From Roseivivax sp. THAF197b (lineage in GTDB: Bacteria > Pseudomonadota > Alphaproteobacteria > Rhodobacterales > Rhodobacteraceae), in contig NZ_CP045318.1 of assembly GCF_009363255.1 (NCBI RefSeq), positions 1,092,001 through 1,156,000 on the forward strand: a stretch of DNA of 64,000 bases. Direction: 5' to 3'. A model generated the notes under the pieces. That model searched no databases. It was not told the DNA's origin and worked only from the letters and a program-made list of their open reading frames with translations. Made by a program: the position numbers and the translations under genes. Below are positions 15,207 to 24,401 of this stretch, piece after piece. Within the stretch, counting starts at the first letter, position 1. Each line of letters opens with the position of its first letter.

Positions 15207-16169
15207 TCACTTGATCTCGATCACGACCTTGCCGGTCGATTTCCGGGTCCGCATCAATTCCAACCCGTGGGCCGCCTCCGACAAGGGCAGGACGTGGCTG
15301 ACATGCGGCTTGAGGTGCCCCTCAGTGTACCAATCCATCAGCGTCGACAGGCTTTTGGTGATGATGTCTGGGCGAAAGGCCAGGTAGCCACCCCAATAAA
15401 GGCCCATGACAGACAGGTTCTTCACCAGAAGATGGTTCGCCTTGATCTCGGGAATATCCCCCGACGCAAAACCGATCGGCAGGAGCCGCGCTTCGGGATT
15501 GCAGGCCCGGAAAGCGGCCTTGAATTGATCGCCCCCAACGGGGTCATAGACCACATCCGCCCCGCCAAGCGCCTTGACCTCGGCCCTGAGATCGGCGGTT
15601 TCGGCATCGATCAGGTGGTCGGCCCCCGCGCGTTCAGCAACGGCCAGCTTGTCGGCCCCGCGGGCGCAGGCGATGACGGTGGCACCCATCAGCTTTCCGA
15701 TTTCGACCGCGGTAAGGCCCACGCCGCCTGCCGCGCCCAGAACCAGAAGCGTTTCGCCCGGTTGAAGCCGCGCGCGATGGTCCAGCGCCACATGGCTTGT
15801 GCCATAGGCAATCTGGAAAGCGGCGGCATCGACCGCACTCATCGCGTCCGGCAATCGCACGGCGCGCTGCGCATCGAAGACACCGTATTCGGCAAGCCCG
15901 CCCCGACCACCAAAGACGGCAACGCGGTCGCCGGGCGCCAGATGCGAGACGCCGCTTCCGACCATGTCAACAACGCCCGCAACCTCCATCCCCAGAACGA
16001 AGGGCAGGGCGGGCGTGTCCTGATACGTGCCCTTCACCATCAGGAGGTCAGCAAAGTTCAGCCCGCAGGCCTCGATCCTGACGCGAATGTCTCCCGATCC
16101 GGGTTCTGGCCGCGCGATTTCGGCTTCTTGCGGCGGTGCATCATGGGTTTCGACAAGAAGCGCGCGCAT
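15207..16169 (-). CDS. Zinc-independent quinone oxidoreductase (MDR family)
   Basis: A 320-residue medium-chain dehydrogenase/reductase of the NADPH:quinone oxidoreductase branch. The N-terminal GroES-like domain has GLNFADLLMVKGTYQ and LPFVLGMEVAGVV; the Rossmann domain has the nucleotide loop LGAAGGVGLTAVEIGKLMGA. The zinc-ligand Cys/His set of alcohol dehydrogenases is missing. The ATG at 16169 (MRALLVETHDAPPQ) is the family start. It may also be described as acryloyl-CoA-reductase-like; sequence alone does not decide the substrate. It is monocistronic. Confidence 0.88.
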   Translation of the reverse strand: MRALLVETHDAPPQEAEIARPEPGSGDIRVRIEACGLNFADLLMVKGTYQDTPALPFVLGMEVAGVVDMVGSGVSHLAPGDRVAVFGGRGGLAEYGVFDAQRAVRLPDAMSAVDAAAFQIAYGTSHVALDHRARLQPGETLLVLGAAGGVGLTAVEIGKLMGATVIACARGADKLAVAERAGADHLIDAETADLRAEVKALGGADVVYDPVGGDQFKAAFRACNPEARLLPIGFASGDIPEIKANHLLVKNLSVMGLYWGGYLAFRPDIITKSLSTLMDWYTEGHLKPHVSHVLPLSEAAHGLELMRTRKSTGKVVIEIK

Positions 16170-16480
16170 GGTTCGGTCCTCGGATTTGTGATGGCGTTGT
16201 TGTTGCCCGCCGTTCACCTTTGCGTCAAGCACACCGAAATAAAGCGATTAAACCGCGCGCCTTTGCAAAAATTCCGTAGTTTACGGAGGGGAAGGCGGTT
16301 CGTGACAGGCGTTCTTGCATCTTGTAACAGAAGGGGCTTTCGCTGTACCTTCCCGGAAGAAAATTGCTGGGCAGATCACCGCCTGTGTGAGGTACGAGTA
16401 GTCCGGTCGGCTGTGCCGCAACAATCAGCCTGCTTGGGTCGGATTGTAAAGCACCCGACAATGAATAAGGGAAAGAGGGT

Positions 16481-16861
16481 ATGACACATCCCGTCGACGT
16501 CCATGTGGGAAAGCGAATCCGCCATCGCAGATGGCTCGTCGGCATGACGCAGCAGCAGCTCGCGGAAAAGGTCGGAATCAAGTTTCAGCAAATCCAGAAA
16601 TACGAAACCGGTGCGAACCGTGTCTCCGCGTCCCGGCTTTGGGATATCGCCGATGCGCTTGACGTCCCGGTCAGCTGCTTCTTTGAAGGCATCGACGAGA
16701 CCGAAGAGAAATCAGAAGATGCCGCGCCGAACACGAAAGTTCCCGCCGATATCCTCGGTGACAAGGAAGCGCTGGACCTCGTGCGGTCCTACTATGCCAT
16801 TCCAGAAAACCAGCGGCGTCGCTTGTTTGAACTGGCACGGGTCCTGTCGGACGTCGCCTGA
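16481..16861 (+). CDS. XRE-family helix-turn-helix regulator
   Basis: A 126-residue cytoplasmic DNA-binding protein. The HTH (about residues 10-65) reads GKRIRHRRWLVGMTQQQLAEK, then FQQIQKYETGANRVSASRLW. A short acidic linker (EETEEKSEDAAPN-like) precedes a helical C-terminal segment ENQRRRLFELARVL that probably mediates dimerisation. Start ATG at 16481 with GAGGG upstream. This type is a conserved single-copy regulator in Rhodobacteraceae; its targets are not apparent here. The 311 bases upstream to the divergent gene at 16169 presumably hold both promoters. Confidence 0.9.
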   Translation: MTHPVDVHVGKRIRHRRWLVGMTQQQLAEKVGIKFQQIQKYETGANRVSASRLWDIADALDVPVSCFFEGIDETEEKSEDAAPNTKVPADILGDKEALDLVRSYYAIPENQRRRLFELARVLSDVA

Positions 16862-16978
16862 GGCGCAAGGTGCTGACACCTGCACCGTGCCCTTCAATAA
16901 AATTCTACCGCGAGGCCCCCACGCGATACCGCGCGGCTACAGCCGTCTCACGCGTGTCGACCTCCAGGGCTGCGCAGC

Positions 16979-17782
16979 ATGACGCCACCCAACTCCGAAA
17001 TCGGTCAATCCCGGATCCAGGACACAGCGGACGCGCTAGCGGATGCCGCCCGCGCAGCGGTCTTGCCGCTCTTCCGGTCAGCGGGATTGGCAACCGATAA
17101 CAAACTGGCAGACGGCTTCGATCCCGTCACCGAGGCCGACCGCGCCGCGGAACGCGCGATGCGCGAGATCCTCGCAGACCGCCATCCTGACGATGGGATC
17201 CTTGGCGAGGAATATGGGCACGCGCCGGGCCGGAGTGGTCGCACATGGGTGCTCGATCCCATTGACGGGACCCGCGGCTTCCTTTGCGGCACGCCGACCT
17301 GGGGCGTTTTGATCGCGCTCTCGTCCGCAGATCGCGTCCTCTATGGGGTCATCGACCAGCCTTTCACCAAAGAACGGTTCTGCGGTGGCCTCGGTCGGGC
17401 GGATGTGAGCGGGCCGCAGGGACGCCACAAACTGCGCGTGCGCCAGACCACCGATCTTGCCGATGCTCGCCTGATGACGACCTTTCCCGAAATCGGCATG
17501 CCTGCGGAGCGCACAGCCTTCGAGCGGGTCGCGACGCGGACCAAACTCACCCGTTACGGGATGGATTGCTACGCCTACGCACTTCTGGCGACGGGTCAGA
17601 TTGACCTCGTCATAGAGGCCGGTTTGAATGCCTATGACATCCAGGCGCCCATCGGCGTGATCGAAGCGGCGGGTGGCATTGTCACGAACTGGGACGGCGG
17701 ACCGGCGCTCCATGGCGGCACGGTTCTGGCCGCGGCGACGCCCGAGTTGCACCGCGCAGCGCAAACCCTGCTGATGGGGTAG
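16979..17782 (+). CDS. hisN: Histidinol-phosphatase, inositol monophosphatase family
   Basis: A 267-residue Mg-dependent phosphatase of the IMPase superfamily. Metal-binding motifs are GEEYG (about residues 76-80), DPIDGTRGF (about 96-104) and the C-terminal YDIQAPIGVIEAAGG. The replacement of WD by YD and the overall sequence fit the HisN type that dephosphorylates L-histidinol phosphate, the penultimate histidine step, in alphaproteobacteria lacking a HisB phosphatase. hisD lies elsewhere in this window (37514-38815). Inositol-1-phosphatase activity is an alternative. The next gene starts 3 bases after its stop. Confidence 0.85.
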   Translation: MTPPNSEIGQSRIQDTADALADAARAAVLPLFRSAGLATDNKLADGFDPVTEADRAAERAMREILADRHPDDGILGEEYGHAPGRSGRTWVLDPIDGTRGFLCGTPTWGVLIALSSADRVLYGVIDQPFTKERFCGGLGRADVSGPQGRHKLRVRQTTDLADARLMTTFPEIGMPAERTAFERVATRTKLTRYGMDCYAYALLATGQIDLVIEAGLNAYDIQAPIGVIEAAGGIVTNWDGGPALHGGTVLAAATPELHRAAQTLLMG

Positions 17783-17785
17783 GTC

Positions 17786-19126
17786 ATGGGCGAATGGCTC
17801 CTGCGCAATCCCGATCACATCCTGACGATGGACGATCAGAAATCTGAACGCACGGGCCAGGATATCCGCATTCGCGATGGCGTCATTGCCGAAATCGGTC
17901 CAGATCTCCGGACATCAGGCGAGATTGTCGATGCGGCGGGCTGCGTTATCACACCGGGTCTCGTGAACACGCATCATCACCTGTACCAAAGCTTGACCCG
18001 GGCTGTTCCCGGCGCGCAGGATGCGCTGCTTTTCGGATGGTTGCAGAAGCTCTATCCCATTTGGGCACACATGGGGCCCGAGGACATGCGCATCTCGGCG
18101 CTCACGGGATTGGCGGAACTGGCGCTGTCGGGATGTACGCTCACCTCCGACCATCTCTACCTGTTTCCGAACGGGGCGCGGCTCGACGATACGATCGACG
18201 CGGCGCGCGAGATCGGCCTGCGGTTTCATCCAACGCGGGGGGCGATGTCCATCGGGCAAAGCGCGGGCGGGCTGCCGCCGGACAGCCTTGTGGAGGCCGA
18301 GACGGCAATTCTCGAGGATACCATCCGGGTGATCGACCGCTTCCATGATCCCGAACCGGGCGCGATGATCCGAGTGGGGGTCGCCCCCTGTTCGCCTTTC
18401 TCGGTCAGCCGCGAATTGATGCGAGACGCCGCACTGCTCGCGCGGGACAAGGGCGTAATGCTGCACACGCACCTGGCTGAAAACGACGAGGATGTGTCTT
18501 ACAGCCTTGCCACCTTCGGCTGCCGTCCCGGCCAATATGCGGAGGATCTGGGATGGACCGGACCGGATGTCTGGCACGCGCATTGCGTGAAGCTCGATGC
18601 GGGCGAGATTGATCTCTTTGCCCGCACGCGCACCGGTATCGCCCATTGTCCCTGTTCGAATTGTCGCCTCGGATCCGGCATCGCGCCGGTCCGGGCCATG
18701 CGGGACGCGGGCGTCCGGGTCGGGCTCGGCGTGGATGGGTCGGCCTCGAACGATGCGGGCAACCTCGTCTCCGAGGCGCGGATGGCGATGCTGTTGCAGC
18801 GTGTCTCGAAAGGTGCGGATGCGATGAGCGCGCGGGAGGCGCTCTGGATCGCGACGCGCGGGGGGGCGGAGGTGCTGGGCCGAGAGGATTGCGGCCGCAT
18901 CGCGGTCGGTGCCCGCGCCGATATCGCGGTCTGGGATGTTTCGGGCATCGAGGCTGCGGGCAGTTGGGACCCGGCCGCCTTGCTTCTGGCCGGTCCGACC
19001 CGCGTGCGCGATCTCTTCGTGGAAGGACGTCAGATCGTGCGGGGCGGGCAGATCACCACCATCGACCTCGCCGCCACCATCACCGAGCAGAACCGCCGCG
19101 CGCGCCGCCTTGCCGAAACGCTCTAG
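17786..19126 (+). CDS. 8-oxoguanine deaminase / amidohydrolase family
   Basis: A 446-residue cytosolic amidohydrolase (COG0402-like). Metal ligands are visible in NTHHHLYQ (about residues 58-65), HTHLAEN and HAHCVKL, and the catalytic Asp is in GVDGSASND. The run LYQSLTRAVPGAQDALLF and YPIWAHM is typical of 8-oxoguanine deaminases, which convert 8-oxoguanine to urate. It lies opposite a guanine deaminase gene, which supports purine salvage or breakdown. It follows hisN by 3 bases. Its TAG stop overlaps that of guaD within one CTAG. Confidence 0.87.
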   Translation: MGEWLLRNPDHILTMDDQKSERTGQDIRIRDGVIAEIGPDLRTSGEIVDAAGCVITPGLVNTHHHLYQSLTRAVPGAQDALLFGWLQKLYPIWAHMGPEDMRISALTGLAELALSGCTLTSDHLYLFPNGARLDDTIDAAREIGLRFHPTRGAMSIGQSAGGLPPDSLVEAETAILEDTIRVIDRFHDPEPGAMIRVGVAPCSPFSVSRELMRDAALLARDKGVMLHTHLAENDEDVSYSLATFGCRPGQYAEDLGWTGPDVWHAHCVKLDAGEIDLFARTRTGIAHCPCSNCRLGSGIAPVRAMRDAGVRVGLGVDGSASNDAGNLVSEARMAMLLQRVSKGADAMSAREALWIATRGGAEVLGREDCGRIAVGARADIAVWDVSGIEAAGSWDPAALLLAGPTRVRDLFVEGRQIVRGGQITTIDLAATITEQNRRARRLAETL

Positions 19127-20409
19127 ACGCGGCGCCCACCGACCCAGACATCGCGCACGGCCCGGTCATCGCCCATCATGATGGTTGCGAAGACCTCTTC
19201 CCAGGCATCTTCGGCCCGATCTGCTCGCTGCGCGATGGCAGGCGTGGAGGCGAGGTCGAGGACCGTCAGATCCGCCTCGGCGCCCTCCGCGATCGTCCCG
19301 ATCACACCGGTCATGCCGAGGGTGTCCGCCGATCCCGCGGTGGCGAGCCACAGAAGCTCGGCCGCATGAAGTGCGCGGCCGCGCAGCTGTCCGATCTCGT
19401 AGGCCGCGGCCATGGTGCGCAGCATCGAAAAAGATGATCCGCCGCCTGTATCGGTGGCCAGTCCCACGCGCAGACCGCGCGCGACAAGCCCCGCCATGTC
19501 GAACAATCCCGATCCGATGAACGTGTTGGAGGTCGGGCAATGGATGAGCGCCGCGCCAACCTCAGCCAGCCGGTCCACCTCCCGCGGTTCAAGATGGATG
19601 GCATGGCCGTAGAGCCCGCCGGGCCCGAGCAGACCGAATTGCTCATAGGTATCGAGGTAATCGCGCGCCCCGGGATAGAGCGTGCGGACCCAGGCGATTT
19701 CATCGGTCTGTTCGGACAGATGGGTCTGCATCAGGCAGTCGGGATGTGCGGCCCAAAGCGCTCCGAGCGCCTCCAGCTGCTCCGGCGAGGAGGTGGGCGA
19801 GAAGCGCGGCGTGATGACGTAGGAGGCCCGACCAACCCCGTGCCAACGCGCAAGCAGGGCCGCACTGTCATCCAAAGCGCTTTGAGCGGTGTCGCAAAGC
19901 GCTTCGGGTGCGTTTCGGTCCATGCAGGTCTTGCCCGCGAACACCCGTTGTCCCCGCGCGGCGGCCGCCTCGAAAAAGGCATCGACCGAAGCGGGATGCG
20001 ATGTGCAATAGCTCGAGACGGTGGTCGTGCCCGCGGCCAGCGTCAGGTCGAGATAGCTGTCGGCCACCGCCCGGGCATAGGCCGGATCGCCAAACCGCAT
20101 CTCCTCGGGGAAGGTATATGTCTCAAGCCAGTCGATCAGCCGCTTGCCCCAGCTCGCGATGATGCGGGTCTGCGGGTAATGCACATGCGGATCGACGAAG
20201 CCGGGGCAGATCAGGTCGGAGCCGTAGCGCGTCTCGGCGGCCTGCGGATGGGTGCTGCGCAACGCACCTGCCGGGCCGAGTGCAGCGACCTTGCCGCCTT
20301 CGATCAGAACCGCCCAATCGGGCTCGATCCGCGCGGCGCCGGGCCCCTCCGTCATGGGCGCGCCGTCCCAGATCAACACCCGACCGCTTATCAAGGTTTG
20401 TTCGTTCAT
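19123..20409 (-). CDS. guaD: Guanine deaminase
   Basis: A 428-residue zinc amidohydrolase converting guanine to xanthine. Motifs in order are DPHVHYPQTRIIASWGKRL (zinc His pair plus the guanine-deaminase-specific YPQ), GTTTVSSYCTSHP, QTHLSEQTDEIAW, YGHAIHL and ATDTGGGSSFSML with the catalytic Asp. The ATG at 20409 (MNEQTLI) is preferred; an ATG fifteen bases upstream adds only five residues. It is convergent with the 8-oxoguanine deaminase gene and divergent from mgtE. Confidence 0.92.
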   Translation of the reverse strand: MNEQTLISGRVLIWDGAPMTEGPGAARIEPDWAVLIEGGKVAALGPAGALRSTHPQAAETRYGSDLICPGFVDPHVHYPQTRIIASWGKRLIDWLETYTFPEEMRFGDPAYARAVADSYLDLTLAAGTTTVSSYCTSHPASVDAFFEAAAARGQRVFAGKTCMDRNAPEALCDTAQSALDDSAALLARWHGVGRASYVITPRFSPTSSPEQLEALGALWAAHPDCLMQTHLSEQTDEIAWVRTLYPGARDYLDTYEQFGLLGPGGLYGHAIHLEPREVDRLAEVGAALIHCPTSNTFIGSGLFDMAGLVARGLRVGLATDTGGGSSFSMLRTMAAAYEIGQLRGRALHAAELLWLATAGSADTLGMTGVIGTIAEGAEADLTVLDLASTPAIAQRADRAEDAWEEVFATIMMGDDRAVRDVWVGGRRV

Positions 20410-20539
20410 TCCGGCCTGCCTCATGCTCGTGCGTGCCGGACCCTACGCGCCCCGGCTGCGGGGGTAAATTGTCGATCCGCCCTGTTGCTTTTCCGGGCGC
20501 TGTCCTAGTCTCCGGCCAAATCCGCAAAAGGAATCTGCC

Positions 20540-21934
20540 ATGGTGCACGAGCCCGATATCGCCCCTGAGCCCGAGGTCCCGGAGGACGACGCCTATGCGC
20601 TGTCGCCGCGCACGATTGCCGCAATTCTCGAGGCGGTCGAGGCGGGGGACCGCGACGCGCTCGTGTCGCTCATGGAGCCGCTTCATGCCGCCGATATCGC
20701 CGACATGCTCGAGCAGATCGACGCGCCCGACCGCGCGGCGCTGATCCGGCTTTACGACCAGGAATTCGACGGCGAAATCCTGACCGAACTCGATGAAGGC
20801 ATCCGCGAGGAAGTCATCCGTATCCTGCGGCCCGAGGTTCTGGCCGATGCGGTGCGCGAGCTCGATTCGGACGACGTGGTCGACCTCTTGGAAGACCTCG
20901 AGGCGGAGCAGCGCGACTCCATCCTGGGCGCGCTGACCGACCGCGACCGCCTCGCCATCGAGCAGTCGCTGGAATTCCCGGAATATTCCGCGGGCCGCCT
21001 CATGCAGCGCGAAGTGGTCATGGCGCCCGAGCATTGGAGCGTGGGCGAGGCCATCGACTACATGCGCGCCACCGAGGATCTGCCGGACCAGTTCTACCAC
21101 ATCATCCTGGTCGACCCGCGCATGAAGCCCGTGGGCAAGGTGCAGCTCGGCAAGCTCATGTCGTCGCCGCGCGCGACCAAACTGGCCGAGATCACCGATG
21201 CCAGCTTCCATGTGATCCCGGTCTCCCGGCCCGAAGCCGACGTGGCCTATGCCTTCAACCAGTACCACCTGATCTCGGCGCCGGTGGTGGACGAAAACGA
21301 ACGGCTCGTGGGTGTGATCACCATCGATGACGCGATGATGGTCCTCGATGAAGAACACGAGGAAGACATCCTGCGCCTTGCCGGTGTGGGTGAGGAAAGT
21401 TCCCTGTCGGACAGTGCCGTCGAGACGACGAAACAGCGCTTTCCCTGGCTCGCAGTGAACCTCGCGACCGCGATCCTGGCCTCGCTGGTGATCGCGCAGT
21501 TCGAAGCGGCCATCGCGCAGATCACGGCCCTTGCGGTCCTGATGCCGATCGTGGCCTCCATGGGCGGCAATGCGGGCACGCAATCGCTGACCGTGGCCGT
21601 GCGCGCGCTGGCCACGCGCGATCTGACCGGGTCCAACGCCTGGCGGGTCATCCGGCGCGAGGCGGCGGTGGGCCTGATCATGGGCGTGGCCTTCGCCATC
21701 GTCATGGGCATCGTCGGGCTGATCTGGTTCGGCTCGCCCGCGCTGGGCTGGGTCATTTTCGCGGCGATGATCATCAACATGGTCGCGGCCGCGCTGGCGG
21801 GGATCGGCATCCCCATCGTGCTGGAAAAGCTCAAAGTCGATCCGGCCCTGGCCTCGGGCACTTTCGTGACCACGGTGACGGATGTGGTGGGCTTCTTCGC
21901 GTTCCTCGGGCTCGCATCGGCTGTCTTGCTGTGA
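20540..21934 (+). CDS. mgtE: Magnesium transporter MgtE
   Basis: 464 residues, the usual length. An acidic N-terminal superhelical domain (about 1-140) contains repeats such as LHAADIADMLEQI. Two CBS domains (about 145-270) sense cytosolic Mg and include YHLISAPVVDENERLVGVI. A C-terminal membrane domain has five helices, with the pore signature MPIVASMGGNAGTQ. Start ATG at 20540 follows AAAGGAA. The stop overlaps the GTG of the next gene (GTGA), so mgtE and the cyclo-ligase are translationally coupled. Confidence 0.95.
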   Translation: MVHEPDIAPEPEVPEDDAYALSPRTIAAILEAVEAGDRDALVSLMEPLHAADIADMLEQIDAPDRAALIRLYDQEFDGEILTELDEGIREEVIRILRPEVLADAVRELDSDDVVDLLEDLEAEQRDSILGALTDRDRLAIEQSLEFPEYSAGRLMQREVVMAPEHWSVGEAIDYMRATEDLPDQFYHIILVDPRMKPVGKVQLGKLMSSPRATKLAEITDASFHVIPVSRPEADVAYAFNQYHLISAPVVDENERLVGVITIDDAMMVLDEEHEEDILRLAGVGEESSLSDSAVETTKQRFPWLAVNLATAILASLVIAQFEAAIAQITALAVLMPIVASMGGNAGTQSLTVAVRALATRDLTGSNAWRVIRREAAVGLIMGVAFAIVMGIVGLIWFGSPALGWVIFAAMIINMVAAALAGIGIPIVLEKLKVDPALASGTFVTTVTDVVGFFAFLGLASAVLL

Positions 21935-22494
21935 GCCTTGCCGAGGCCAAGGCCGCGGCGCGCAAGGCCGCCTTCGCCCGACGGGCCGCGGCGCATGACA
22001 TGCACGGGCCGGGACGGGCAGGGCATCTGTCGCAGGTGCTCGCGGGCTATCGCGGTGTGCCGGTCTCGGGCTATTGGCCGATCCGGACCGAGATCGATCC
22101 GCGCCCCGCGATGGAGGAGGCCGCAGCACACGGGGCCGTCGGCCTGCCGGTGATCGAGGGGCCGGAGATGCCGCTGCGCTTTGCCCGCTGGGAGCCCGAT
22201 TGCGCGATGATCCCGGGGCCCTTCGGCGCCATGGTGCCTGAAACGCAGGACTTCATCGCGCCGGAAATCCTGATCGTGCCGCTCTTGGCCTTCACGCGGC
22301 AAGGCGCGCGGTTGGGGTATGGCGGGGGCTTTTACGACCGGACGCTGGAGCTTTTGCGGTCAAGGCAGGCCACTCTGGCCGTGGGCTTTGCCTATGCGGC
22401 TCAGGAAACCGACAGCCTGCCGGTCGAGGAGACCGATCAGCCGCTCGACCTGATCGTGACCGAGCGAGAGGTGATCAGCCCGCGCGCAGGCTAG
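21931..22494 (+). CDS. 5-formyltetrahydrofolate cyclo-ligase
   Basis: A 187-residue enzyme that uses ATP to convert 5-formyl-THF to 5,10-methenyl-THF. Visible motifs are SGYWPIRTEIDPRPAM (about residues 46-61), the basic/aromatic substrate region RFARWEPD, and the hallmark LGYGGGFYDRTLE near 130. The start is GTG at 21931 overlapping the mgtE stop; the next candidate start would remove the conserved N-terminal helix. No regulatory site of its own is seen. Confidence 0.93.
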   Translation: MSLAEAKAAARKAAFARRAAAHDMHGPGRAGHLSQVLAGYRGVPVSGYWPIRTEIDPRPAMEEAAAHGAVGLPVIEGPEMPLRFARWEPDCAMIPGPFGAMVPETQDFIAPEILIVPLLAFTRQGARLGYGGGFYDRTLELLRSRQATLAVGFAYAAQETDSLPVEETDQPLDLIVTEREVISPRAG

Positions 22495-22593
22495 AGCCGT
22501 TGCAGGCGCGGGGACTGTCTGCCCCGCCGGCAGTATTTTTAGATCAATGGCGCACCAAAAGGGCGAGGGGGCTGTCTGCCCCCTCGCGCTCCC

Positions 22594-22630
22594 CCGAGAG
22601 GTATTTCTGGTCCGGTCGTAACAGGGGGGG
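22594..22630 (+). repeat. Dispersed intergenic repeat, copy 2
   Basis: Reads CCGAGAGGTATTTCTGG then TCCGGTCGTAACAGGGGGG. It is preceded by a GAGGGGGCTGT...CCCCCTCGC inverted stretch, as at copy 3. It lies between the convergent cyclo-ligase and cobS genes. Copies 1 and 3 are at 572-606 (minus) and 26589-26624. Confidence 0.65.
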
Positions 22631-22706
22631 GGCGCCGTGCCACAGCTTGGACACTGGGGCGGCACGCGGGAGCCGCGGGCGCCGCGCGTGGCGGCGCCGA
22701 TTGGCC

Positions 22707-23693
22707 TTACTTCATCGCGACGGAGGCCGCGCTTTCGGGCAGCTCTTCGTCGAAGCAACGCTGGTAGAACTCGGCCACGGTCTGGCGCTCGAGCTCGTCG
22801 CATTTGTTCAGGAACGACACGCGGAAGGCGTAGCCCGCATCGCCGAAGATCTGCGCGTTCTGCGCCCAGGCGATCACGGTTCGCGGGCTCATCACGGTGG
22901 AGAGATCGCCGTTCATGAAGGCGGTGCGGGTCAGCTCCGCCACGGTCACCATCTGGCGCACCTGACGGCGGCCCTTTTCGGTGTCGTATGCGGGGTTTTT
23001 CGAGATCACGATCTCCACCTCGGCATCGACGGGCAGGTAGTTCAGCGTGGCCACCAGCGACCAGCGGTCCATCTGGCCCTGGTTGATCTGCTGGGTGCCG
23101 TGATAAAGCCCCGTCGTGTCACCAAGGCCCACAGTGTTCGAGGTCGCGAAGATGCGGAAGAACGGGTGGGGGTGGATCACCTCGTTCTGGTCGAGAAGCG
23201 TCAGCTTGCCGTCCACTTCGAGAACACGCTGGATCACGAACATCACATCCGCGCGGCCCGCATCGTATTCGTCGAAGACGATGGCCGTGGGATTGCGCAG
23301 CGCCCAGGGCAGGATGCCTTCCTGAAATTGCGTGGTCTGCTTGCCGTCCACGAGGCGGATCGCGTCCTTGCCGATCAGGTCGATCCGGCTGATATGGCTG
23401 TCGAGGTTCACGCGCACGGCGGGCCAGTTGAGACGCGCCGCGACCTGCTCGATATGGGTGGACTTGCCGGTGCCGTGATAGCCCTGGATCATCACCCGGC
23501 GGTTATGTTCGAACCCCGCGAGGATGGCGAGCGTGGTGTCGTGGTCGAACTTGTAGGTCGAGTCGATATCCGGCACGCGATCGCTCGCTTCGGGAAAGCC
23601 GTGCACGACCATGTCCGTGTCGAGGCCGAAGAGCTCGCGCACCGAGTGTTCGACCGTCGGTTTTGCATTGATATCTATCGATCCGTCCGCCAT
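22707..23693 (-). CDS. cobS: Cobaltochelatase subunit CobS
   Basis: A 328-residue AAA+ ATPase subunit of the aerobic cobaltochelatase, which with CobN and CobT inserts cobalt into hydrogenobyrinate diamide. Walker [10 protein letters not shown] is at residues 71-79 and Walker [11 protein letters not shown] near 130; the sensor region reads [14 protein letters not shown]. The ATG at 23693 ([18 protein letters not shown]) is the family start; upstream in-frame residues look like non-coding sequence. cobT, usually next to cobS, is not beside it here; the downstream gene is the convergent cyclo-ligase. Confidence 0.94.
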   Translation of the reverse strand: MADGSIDINAKPTVEHSVRELFGLDTDMVVHGFPEASDRVPDIDSTYKFDHDTTLAILAGFEHNRRVMIQGYHGTGKSTHIEQVAARLNWPAVRVNLDSHISRIDLIGKDAIRLVDGKQTTQFQEGILPWALRNPTAIVFDEYDAGRADVMFVIQRVLEVDGKLTLLDQNEVIHPHPFFRIFATSNTVGLGDTTGLYHGTQQINQGQMDRWSLVATLNYLPVDAEVEIVISKNPAYDTEKGRRQVRQMVTVAELTRTAFMNGDLSTVMSPRTVIAWAQNAQIFGDAGYAFRVSFLNKCDELERQTVAEFYQRCFDEELPESAASVAMK

Positions 23694-23819
23694 GATTTTC
23701 ACTGTCCTTTCGGCCGATCCTTGAGTTGCGCCCGTCGTGCAACATATCGCGAGGGGGAGCAAGGGAAAGCCCGGACCTGCGGCGTTGCGGTCCGACAAAA
23801 AAAGGGCAGATGCCGCATC

Positions 23820-24401
23820 GTGACACAGGCCAGACAAACGCAGGGCAAGTCCATCATAACACCGCAGGAAGAAATCGAGGCCTTGCTGGCGCGCATCGCC
23901 TTGCGCGACCGCGCGGCCTTTTCGGAGCTTTATGATCGCACCGCGGCGAAACTCTTTGCCGTCTGCCTGCGTGTCTTGAAGGACCGCGCTGAGGCGGAAG
24001 AGGCTTTGCAGGAGGCATTCCTGCGCATCTGGGGCCGGGCAGAGATGTACCGCGCCAACGGTTTTTCGCCGATGACATGGCTGATCACATTGTCGCGCAA
24101 CGTCGCCATCGACCGGCGTCGCAAGCGCGTGCCCGACACGGGCGCGACCCTCGACACGGCGGATCTCGTGGCCGATGCGGCCCCGGGACCCGAGGCGCAG
24201 GCGATGATGTCTTCCGATGCCCGCGCGCTTTACGCCTGCATGGACGGGCTGTCGCCCGATCGCGCGGAAATGGTCAGCCGGGTCTATCTGGACGGGTGGA
24301 GCTATGCCGACCTCTCAGAGGCGACGGGCGTGAAGCTGAACACCGTGCGCACCTGGCTGCGCCGGTCCCTCATTGATCTCAAGGAGTGTCTGGCGTCATG
24401 A
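23820..24401 (+). CDS. ECF sigma factor
   Basis: A 193-residue sigma-70 family extracytoplasmic-function factor. Region 2 reads [20 protein letters not shown] and [15 protein letters not shown], with the -10 recognition stretch [16 protein letters not shown]. Region 4 near the C-terminus reads [21 protein letters not shown] and [12 protein letters not shown]. The start is GTG at 23820; no ATG precedes region 2 in frame, and the Shine-Dalgarno is weak or distant. It is coupled by ATGA overlap to an anti-sigma gene, and a fasciclin gene follows. This is SigK/RskA-like logic, so release by redox or envelope stress is plausible. Confidence 0.92.
   Translation: MTQARQTQGKSIITPQEEIEALLARIALRDRAAFSELYDRTAAKLFAVCLRVLKDRAEAEEALQEAFLRIWGRAEMYRANGFSPMTWLITLSRNVAIDRRRKRVPDTGATLDTADLVADAAPGPEAQAMMSSDARALYACMDGLSPDRAEMVSRVYLDGWSYADLSEATGVKLNTVRTWLRRSLIDLKECLAS

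Noticed and set aside
20123..22129. Very long minus-strand ORF over mgtE
   Set aside because: Shadow of mgtE; the translation is charged low-complexity sequence while the plus strand encodes a textbook MgtE.
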